Of a DNA stretch of 54,122 nucleotides, positions 48,898 to 54,122 are shown in pieces. The DNA comes from Rectinema subterraneum (GTDB lineage Bacteria; Spirochaetota; Spirochaetia; Treponematales; Rectinemataceae): NCBI GenBank assembly GCA_009768935.1, contig WESA01000013.1, positions 1-54,122 on the forward strand, given 5' to 3'. The notes under the pieces are model-generated. The model ran no database searches. It saw only the letters and a list, made by a program, of their open reading frames with translations, and was not told the origin of the DNA. The translations under genes and the position numbers were made by a program. How positions within the stretch are numbered: position 1 is the first letter of the stretch; every line of letters starts with the position of its first letter.

Positions 48898-48926
48898 TTG
48901 ACGATAGTATATACTTATTTTAAAAT
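48898..48926 (+). promoter_or_regulatory. Promoter of the TRAP transporter operon
   Basis: TTGACG (48898-48903), 17 bases, TAAAAT (48921-48926). The start would fall near 48933, immediately before the two operators. Confidence 0.7.
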
Positions 48927-48937
48927 CCGTGCAATTC

Positions 48938-48959
48938 TGGTAGTACCAAGGTATTACCA
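48938..48959. promoter_or_regulatory. Tandem GntR/FadR-type operators
   Basis: TGGTAGTACCA (48938-48948) is an exact TnGTnnnACnA palindrome; AGGTATTACCA (48949-48959) matches in all but the first base. The centres are 11 bp apart, one helical turn. They lie just after the predicted transcription start, a blocking position. Confidence 0.7.
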
Positions 48960-49030
48960 CACATATGCGGCAAGCAGGGCTGCATTCACGTGCATCTCTG
49001 CCAGGCCGAGCTTTGTAAAGGGGGTTTTGT

Positions 49031-49990
49031 ATGAAACGTGTACTGGCAGTCGCAATGCTCATGGCGATGGTTGGTGTCCCGCTCTTTGCGATCGATATCA
49101 AACTCGCTCATGTTGTCAACGAGCAGGATGCTTTCCATCTAGCAGCAACAAAATTCAAAGAACTGACCGAAAAGTATACGAACGGCGAAGTCAAGGTAAC
49201 CATTTTCCCCAATGCCGTGCTGGGCGATGAGCGAACCCTTCTTGAGCGCATGAAGATGGGTATTGTCGATGCAGGTGTCATCACTTCCGGTCCCTTTGTC
49301 AATTTTGTGCCGAAATTCGGTGTGGTAGATATGCCCTTCCTTTTCAGGGATGCTGAGCATGCCTACAAAGTGCTCGATGGCCCGATAGGGGACAAGCTTT
49401 TCGCTGACCTCGAGCCGCAGGGATGGAAGGGGCTCGCCTGGGCGGAACGCGGTTTCCGTAACCTTACCAACAACAAGCGCCCGATCAACAAGCCCGAAGA
49501 TGTCGCGGGCCTCAAGATCCGCCTGATGCAGAACCCGATCTATGTCGATTCATTCAAGGCGCTTGGCGCGAACGCCGTTCCGATGGCCTGGACCGAAGCG
49601 CTCACCGCGCTCCAACAGCACACGATCGACGGCCAGGAAAACCCGCTCAATGTCATCGTCTCCTTCAAGCTGTACGAGAGCCAGAAGTACCTTGCAATTA
49701 CGCGCCACGCCTATGCGCCTGCGCCAATCATCATGAGCATGATGACATGGAAGAAGCTCACACCTGCCCAGCAGACAGCAGTGCTCAAAGCCGCCCGCGA
49801 AGCTGCACAGTACGAGCGCGACTACGATAACCAGAATGAAGCTGGCTGGCTCAAGGAACTTGCCGACAAGGGCATGGTCATTACGAGGCCGGATCTCTCA
49901 GCCTTCCTCAAGGCCGTCAAACCAGTTTACGACACCTATTCGGATAAATTCGGCAAAGACCTTATCAACGCTATTTTGGAGACAAAGTAG
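49031..49990 (+). CDS. dctP: TRAP transporter substrate-binding protein (DctP type)
   Basis: A 319-aa periplasmic binding protein. Signal peptide MKRVLAVAMLMAMVGVPLFA, then DIKLAHVVNEQDAFHLAA, the family opening; KVTIFPNAVLGDERTLLERMKMGIVDAG near 60, and the carboxylate-binding Arg region KIRLMQNPIYVDSFKALGANAVPM near 152 fit DctP. Such proteins bind C4-dicarboxylates or sugar acids such as glucuronate. It leads an operon with DctQ, DctM and an IlvD/Edd dehydratase, favouring a sugar acid (inference). AAAGGGGG precedes the ATG, behind an operator-controlled promoter. Confidence 0.9.
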   Translation: MKRVLAVAMLMAMVGVPLFAIDIKLAHVVNEQDAFHLAATKFKELTEKYTNGEVKVTIFPNAVLGDERTLLERMKMGIVDAGVITSGPFVNFVPKFGVVDMPFLFRDAEHAYKVLDGPIGDKLFADLEPQGWKGLAWAERGFRNLTNNKRPINKPEDVAGLKIRLMQNPIYVDSFKALGANAVPMAWTEALTALQQHTIDGQENPLNVIVSFKLYESQKYLAITRHAYAPAPIIMSMMTWKKLTPAQQTAVLKAAREAAQYERDYDNQNEAGWLKELADKGMVITRPDLSAFLKAVKPVYDTYSDKFGKDLINAILETK

Positions 49991-49999
49991 GAGGCGGAA

Positions 50000-50503
50000 A
50001 TGGCTGAGTCCGACAAGGCCGGCCGGAATGCCTCTCCACTCCATCTGCTAAGTGATGGAGTAAACAAAGTGACAGAAGGGGCGCTCTTTGCGTCCCTTCT
50101 TGTGCTGGTGGGGGTAACATTCCTGCAGGTAGTGTTTCGATTTTTCTTTACTGCGCTGACATGGTCAGAAGAGCTTTCGAGTTTTCTGCTGGTATGGGTG
50201 AGCCTTCTGGGCACTGCTGTGGCATTTAAGCGCGGCAGTCATATCGCGGTGACATTTGTTCTTGACAGGCTGGGGCCTTTGGCGCGGCGGCTCGTGCAGA
50301 CGCTTGTTGCGCTGCTGGGCCTTGCGTTTTTCGGCATCGTGGTCTGGTACGGCGGGGTGATGATGGGATCGGAAGCATCGCAGGTGACGCCGGCCATGGG
50401 GCTTTCGATGCGATGGATCTATCTTATGTACCCGATAGCGGGCGTCATCATTGTGTTGCACATTGTCGACTCGCTGGTTGCGGTCTGGCAGAAGGAGGCA
50501 TGA
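50000..50503 (+). CDS. dctQ: TRAP transporter small membrane subunit (DctQ type)
   Basis: A 167-aa membrane protein with four helices, including LFASLLVLVGVTFLQVVFRFFF near 30-50 and a C-terminal WIYLMYPIAGVIIVLHIVDSL. The TWSEELSSFLLVWVSLLGTAVAFKRGSHI segment is the family signature. It couples the binding protein to the large DctM channel. It follows dctP by nine bases, with AGGAGG before ATG, and its end overlaps the dctM start region. Confidence 0.9.
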   Translation: MAESDKAGRNASPLHLLSDGVNKVTEGALFASLLVLVGVTFLQVVFRFFFTALTWSEELSSFLLVWVSLLGTAVAFKRGSHIAVTFVLDRLGPLARRLVQTLVALLGLAFFGIVVWYGGVMMGSEASQVTPAMGLSMRWIYLMYPIAGVIIVLHIVDSLVAVWQKEA

Positions 50504-51786
50504 TGGGCTACCTGCTGTTCGGTGCGTTTTTTGTGCTCATGCTGATCGGGGTGCCTATCGGGCTCGCTATTGGGCTGTCGGCGCTCATTGTGTTTGTCAG
50601 CATGGGTATTCCTTTGCAGATGGTTCCCCAGACACTCCTCGAAGGAAATAATTCCTTTGCGCTGGTTGCAGTGCCGTTTTTTGTGCTTGCCGGGGACATT
50701 CTCGCAAAAGGCGGTATTTCGGAGCGCATTGTGGCGTTTGCGGAAGCAGCACTTGGGCGGATTCGCGGGGGACTTTCTGTCGTTTCGGTGCTCGCATCGA
50801 TGTTCATTGCAGCGATATCGGGCTCGGGAGCGGCGACCACAGCGGCGGTAGGGGCTTCGCTTCTGCCTGACATGAAAACAAAGAAGTATGATGTTGCCGA
50901 ATCCGCGGCGCTCATTGCGGCAGCGGGAACCATCGGCGTCGTCATTCCGCCGAGCGTGCCGATGGTGCTGTATGCCGTTATTGCGGGCGAGTCGGTCGCC
51001 AAGCTGTTTGTGGGCGGCTTCATCCCGGGTATTTTGATGGGGCTCGGGCTTATTGGGTGGGCTGCATACAAGGCAAAAGTGCGCGGATATCCGAGGGGAG
51101 AGCGGCTCCCACTGAAAGTGGTAGGCAAGCGCTTTTTGTCGTCATTCTGGGGGCTTATGTCGCCTGTGATTATTCTCGGCGGCATCTTTACGGGGATTTT
51201 CACGCCATCGGAAGCGGCGGCCGTGGCGGTTGTATATTCAATCGTGATTGCGGCATTCGTCTATAAAGCCCTGGATTTCAAGAAATTTTACAAGCTGGTT
51301 GTGGGCTCTGGAGTGACATCGGCGCTGATCATGTTCATCATTGCGACCGCGAAGCTGTTTGGCTGGGGGCTCGCATTCTATCAGATACCACAGGCGGTGG
51401 CCTCGGCAATGCTCAAGCTGACGGGCAATGTGCCATTCCTCGTGTATTTGATGATAGGCATCATCGTGCTGCTCGCGGGGATGTTCATGGAAACGGCCTC
51501 TGCGTTGATCATACTGACGCCGATATTTATCCCTGCGGTTGTGGGGGTCGGCGGAAACCTCGTCCATTTCGGCGTGGTGCTCACAATCGGACTCGCAATA
51601 GGCATGGCGACGCCGCCCGTGGCAATCGATATCTATGTCGCATCAGCAATAACGGGTCTGCCGATGGGCAAGATATCAAAGCCGATATTGCCGATGATTC
51701 TCATTCTCGCGCTGGTTTTTTTTGTTGTTATGTATGTTCCGGATATTGTGATGGTGCTCCCACGCCTTGTGATGGGGAAAGGATAG
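50503..51786 (+). CDS. dctM: TRAP transporter large membrane subunit (DctM type)
   Basis: A 427-aa sodium-coupled channel subunit with about twelve hydrophobic segments. Family features: SGSGAATTAAVGASLLPDMKTKKYD near 108-132, IPPSVPMVLYAVIAGESVAKLFVGGFIPG near 150, and a C-terminal segment GMATPPVAIDIYVAS near 370. Two ATG codons stand in tandem (50500 and 50503); 50503 is better spaced from GAAGGAGG at 50491-50498. The gene is tightly joined to dctQ and is followed by the dehydratase gene after three bases. Confidence 0.92.
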   Translation: MGYLLFGAFFVLMLIGVPIGLAIGLSALIVFVSMGIPLQMVPQTLLEGNNSFALVAVPFFVLAGDILAKGGISERIVAFAEAALGRIRGGLSVVSVLASMFIAAISGSGAATTAAVGASLLPDMKTKKYDVAESAALIAAAGTIGVVIPPSVPMVLYAVIAGESVAKLFVGGFIPGILMGLGLIGWAAYKAKVRGYPRGERLPLKVVGKRFLSSFWGLMSPVIILGGIFTGIFTPSEAAAVAVVYSIVIAAFVYKALDFKKFYKLVVGSGVTSALIMFIIATAKLFGWGLAFYQIPQAVASAMLKLTGNVPFLVYLMIGIIVLLAGMFMETASALIILTPIFIPAVVGVGGNLVHFGVVLTIGLAIGMATPPVAIDIYVASAITGLPMGKISKPILPMILILALVFFVVMYVPDIVMVLPRLVMGKG

Positions 51787-51789
51787 AAC

Positions 51790-53448
51790 ATGATAAGTGA
51801 TCGGGCAAAGAAAGGTGCGAGCCGTGCGCCGCATCGTTCACTCATGAAAGCCAATGGATTTGCCGATTGGGAAATCGAGCGGCCATGGATAGGGATCGCG
51901 AATCCATATAACCAGATCATTCCGGGCCATGTCCACTTGCGACGGATTACCGAAGCTGTCAAAGCAGGTGTGTACGCAGCAGGCGGGCTACCGATCGAAT
52001 TTCCTACGATCGGTGTCTGCGATGGCATCGCGATGAACCACATCGGGATGAAATTCTCTCTGCCATCGCGCGAGCTCATAATGGATTCGATCGAGGTGAT
52101 GGTGAGGGGGCATGCCTTCGACGCCATTGTTCTTGTGACGAACTGCGACAAGATCATTCCCGGCATGGCGATGGCTGCGGCCAAGCTCAACATTCCAGCC
52201 CTTGTCATATCGGGCGGGCCAATGCTAGCGGGGCGTTATCAGAATCGCGATGTCGATCTTTCCACCATGTTCGAAATGGTAGGAAAACATGCTGCAGGAA
52301 CGATCAGCGATGAGGAACTTGCTGAGATCGAAAACGTGGCATGCCCCGGCTGCGGTTCCTGCGCAGGCATGTTTACTGCAAATACGATGAACTGCATGAT
52401 GGAAGCTTTGGGGCTCGCACTGCCGGGCAATGGGACAATTCCTGCGGTATACGCGGAGCGGGACAGGCTTGCCAAGGATGCGGGGCGAGCAATCATGGCG
52501 CTTGTCGAGCGGGATATCAAACCGCGCGATATTCTTACCCGCGCTGCTTTCGAGAATGCCATTGCCGTAGACCTGGCTCTGGGCGGGTCGACGAATACCG
52601 CATTGCACTTGCCGGCAATTGCGCATTCGGCGGGCATCGATCTTCCAATCGATCTTTTCAACGAAATCGGAGAGCGAGTGCCACACCTCTGCAGTATGTC
52701 GCCGGGCGGTCCACACCACATTCAAGACCTGTATGCCGCTGGCGGTGTGCAGGCAGTCATGGCCAGGCTTTCGGAAAGGGGACTTATCAAGACAGGCGCG
52801 CTGACAGTGACCGGCCAGACAGTGTCCTCCAATTTGAAGCGTGCGCGCGTGCGAGATGATAATGTCATCCGGCCTCTCGACAAGCCGTATCATGAAAAGG
52901 GCGGACTGGCGGTGCTCCATGGTTCGCTTGCTCCGCTCGGCTCGGTGGTCAAACAAGCCGCAGTAGCACCCGAAATGATGGTACATACCGGGCCTGCCCG
53001 CGTGTTCAACAGCGAAGAGGAAGCTTATGCAGCCATTATGGCGCAGAAAATCAACGATGGCGATGTCGTCGTGATTCGCTATGAAGGGCCAAAAGGCGGG
53101 CCGGGCATGCGCGAAATGCTCTCGCCTACTGCAGCGCTTGCGGGAATGGGAAAAGACAAGACTGTGGCGCTCATCACAGATGGGCGATTTTCCGGTGCGA
53201 CCAGGGGTTCGGCGGTTGGCCATGTGTCGCCCGAGGCAGCTGAAGGCGGGCCAATTGCGCTGGTTCATGAAGGGGATCTTATTCGCGTCGATATCCCTGG
53301 CAAAAAGCTCGATATCCTTGTCGGCGAAGCCGAGCTTGCGCGGCGCAGAGCGGAATGGAAGCCGTATGTGCAGCCTGTTGAGAGTGAATTTTTGAATCGA
53401 TATCGGCGCGCGGTGACATCGGGGGCGAGAGGGGCGATCCTTGAGTAG
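51790..53448 (+). CDS. IlvD/Edd-family dehydratase (dihydroxy-acid or sugar-acid dehydratase)
   Basis: A 552-aa iron-sulfur dehydratase. Cluster ligands C119 ([10 protein letters not shown]) and C191 in [16 protein letters not shown] are present; the PGHVHL segment near residue 45 carries Gly where some family members have a third Cys. The central [13 protein letters not shown] and C-terminal [20 protein letters not shown] stretches are standard. The length fits IlvD, which acts in branched-chain amino acid synthesis, but co-transcription with a TRAP importer and a FadR-type regulator favours dehydration of an imported sugar acid. I therefore leave the symbol open. Its TAG stop is the first three bases of a repeat copy. 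Confidence 0.85.
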   Translation: MISDRAKKGASRAPHRSLMKANGFADWEIERPWIGIANPYNQIIPGHVHLRRITEAVKAGVYAAGGLPIEFPTIGVCDGIAMNHIGMKFSLPSRELIMDSIEVMVRGHAFDAIVLVTNCDKIIPGMAMAAAKLNIPALVISGGPMLAGRYQNRDVDLSTMFEMVGKHAAGTISDEELAEIENVACPGCGSCAGMFTANTMNCMMEALGLALPGNGTIPAVYAERDRLAKDAGRAIMALVERDIKPRDILTRAAFENAIAVDLALGGSTNTALHLPAIAHSAGIDLPIDLFNEIGERVPHLCSMSPGGPHHIQDLYAAGGVQAVMARLSERGLIKTGALTVTGQTVSSNLKRARVRDDNVIRPLDKPYHEKGGLAVLHGSLAPLGSVVKQAAVAPEMMVHTGPARVFNSEEEAYAAIMAQKINDGDVVVIRYEGPKGGPGMREMLSPTAALAGMGKDKTVALITDGRFSGATRGSAVGHVSPEAAEGGPIALVHEGDLIRVDIPGKKLDILVGEAELARRRAEWKPYVQPVESEFLNRYRRAVTSGARGAILE

Positions 53449-53469
53449 TGCTCTCAACCTTGTGTAAAG
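53446..53469 (+). repeat. Interspersed 24-bp repeat at the ilvD-type gene stop, beside a transposase
   Basis: TAGTGCTCTCAACCTTGTGT and following AAAG, identical to the copy at 23284. It begins with the dehydratase stop codon and lies 70 bases before the transposase GTG, where the terminal repeat of an insertion sequence would be expected. Confidence 0.85.
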
Positions 53470-53496
53470 AATTGAAGCAAAGATAGTCAGTTTGTG

Positions 53497-53539
53497 CGAA
53501 TACCTCTATGACCGCCCCTGCGGTCAAGGAGGGTATTCG
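53497..53539 (+). promoter_or_regulatory. Hairpin enclosing the transposase ribosome-binding site
   Basis: Inner stem TGACCGC/GCGGTCA (53509-53515, 53520-53526) with a CCCT loop; outer stem CGAATACC/GGTATTCG (53497-53504, 53532-53539). The AAGGAGGG ribosome site (53526-53533) sits between the stems and the GTG start codon begins at the last base of the outer stem. Folding would block translation. Confidence 0.65.
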
Positions 53540-54122
53540 TGCACTGGTTTGCCTTTTGTCCCAATCCGAACTGTTCCTACCATCACGAGGCCCCCGCCTC
53601 GCCCTGGGCCTATGCGATTGGCTGGTATGCTACCAAGGCCTTCGGGAAGGTGCGCCGGTTCCGTTGTTCGCGCTGTCATACAAGCTTTTCCACCCAGACC
53701 TTCTCTACGCACTACTATCTCAAGCGCATTGTCTCGTACCGGGATGTGCTCTATAGGCTGGCAGGCGGGGAGAGCCTACGGGGGATGAGTCGCGCGCTCG
53801 GGTGCTCGCTTTCGCTGCTTACGACCCGTATCGACCGACTGGCTCGCCAGGGTATTGCGCTCCACGCCCGGATGCTGCGCGCTCGGCGAGGCAAGGAAGA
53901 CATCTGTATCGACGGCTTTGTCTCCTTCGACTGCTCGCAGTACTTTCCGAGCGAAATCCCCATTGCGGTGGGACGGACAAGCGGCTTCGTGCTCGATGTC
54001 AGTCACTGCACACGAAAACGCTCAGGGAGCATGCGGCAGGACCAAAAGGCGAAGGCACAGGCGCTCTATTCGACGATTCGGCTCGAACGGGGTGGGATCG
54101 GGCGGTCATTCAGGGAGGTGCT
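53539..54122 (+). CDS. Transposase with N-terminal zinc ribbon, cut by the window edge
   Basis: A 194-codon open frame from GTG 53539 runs off the window. It begins VHWFAFCPNPNCSYHHEAPA and has CPNPNC plus CSRC (FRCSRCHTSFSTQTFSTHYY), a zinc ribbon, then a helix-turn-helix stretch (GGESLRGMSRALGCSLSLLT near 80-99), then DICIDGFVSFDCSQYFPSEI near 126-145 with a likely first catalytic Asp of a DDE nuclease. It resembles IS1/IS1595-like transposases common in spirochaetes, though the family is not certain. AAGGAGGG five bases upstream supports GTG. There is no ATG near the start, so an ATG-only search would miss it. Confidence 0.8.
   Translation, partial: MHWFAFCPNPNCSYHHEAPASPWAYAIGWYATKAFGKVRRFRCSRCHTSFSTQTFSTHYYLKRIVSYRDVLYRLAGGESLRGMSRALGCSLSLLTTRIDRLARQGIALHARMLRARRGKEDICIDGFVSFDCSQYFPSEIPIAVGRTSGFVLDVSHCTRKRSGSMRQDQKAKAQALYSTIRLERGGIGRSFREV

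Noticed and set aside
52225..53457. 410-codon minus-strand frame inside the dehydratase gene
   Set aside because: The plus-strand IlvD-family gene is unambiguous, and the antisense frame shows no domain and no start signal.

Overview
The window looks like chromosome from a moderately GC-rich spirochaete (Treponema/Rectinema-like; genus not determinable by eye). The hints are a membrane-anchored coiled-coil protein of the spirochaete type, a def-fmt-PASTA gene string, an M23 peptidase-bactofilin-PSP1 string, a long-tailed acetate kinase, an electron-bifurcating NfnAB pair, and a fermentative anaerobe's set of uptake systems. Cytochrome c maturation genes together with a cytochrome c are less usual for that group. 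No rRNA, tRNA or CRISPR array was seen.

Layout. 1-4807: a gene fragment, nfnA-nfnB, a TPR protein and an AbgB-like M20 amidohydrolase, all plus strand. 4804-10971: a minus-strand operon for a nucleoside-type ABC importer (BMP lipoprotein-family binding protein, double ATPase, two permeases) ending in an amidohydrolase-type deaminase. 11069-17158: an M20 hydrolase, a HAD phosphatase and an iron-type ABC importer. 17281-20913: histidine phosphatase, L,D-transpeptidase-like protein, a lipoprotein and purine nucleoside phosphorylase. 20917-32800: coiled-coil protein (minus), rpsU, a DUF192 lipoprotein, def-fmt, a PASTA protein, an RMD1-like protein, GH2 glycosidase, uracil-DNA glycosylase and priA. 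32982-36744: ackA, an outer-membrane barrel protein, a lipoprotein and a PTS IIA protein. 36761-39608: a CAGGAT-type palindromic repeat, rlmE, a vapC remnant and htpG (minus). 39895-42396: M23 peptidase, bactofilin, PSP1. 42457-45375: ccsA, resB and a split-Soret-like cytochrome c (minus). 45711-48848: aspS, bcp and a FadR-type regulator. 49031-53448: a TRAP transporter with an IlvD/Edd dehydratase. 53539-end: a GTG-started transposase cut by the window edge.

The most striking signal is a ~24-bp interspersed repeat (core TAGTGYTCTCAACCTTG) found at least eight times, nearly always at a gene's stop codon. It supplies the stop codon of two genes and the last codons of bcp. One copy lies at the left side of the transposase gene. 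Two sets of copies sit in inverted orientation, TAGTG end outward, around gene blocks: the whole cytochrome c block (42394-45704) and the M20-HAD-binding-protein block (11069-14194). This suggests, but does not prove, that the repeat is an insertion-sequence terminus that persists alone or in pairs.

Other signals: three genes whose promoter-like -10 boxes lie 6-9 nt before the start codon (possible leaderless mRNAs), an rpsU whose best-placed start codon is AUC, tandem FadR-type operators before the TRAP operon, promoter-overlapping palindromes before the nucleoside-transporter operon and the coiled-coil gene, and a strongly structured region with a tiny ORF between ackA and the porin-like gene.
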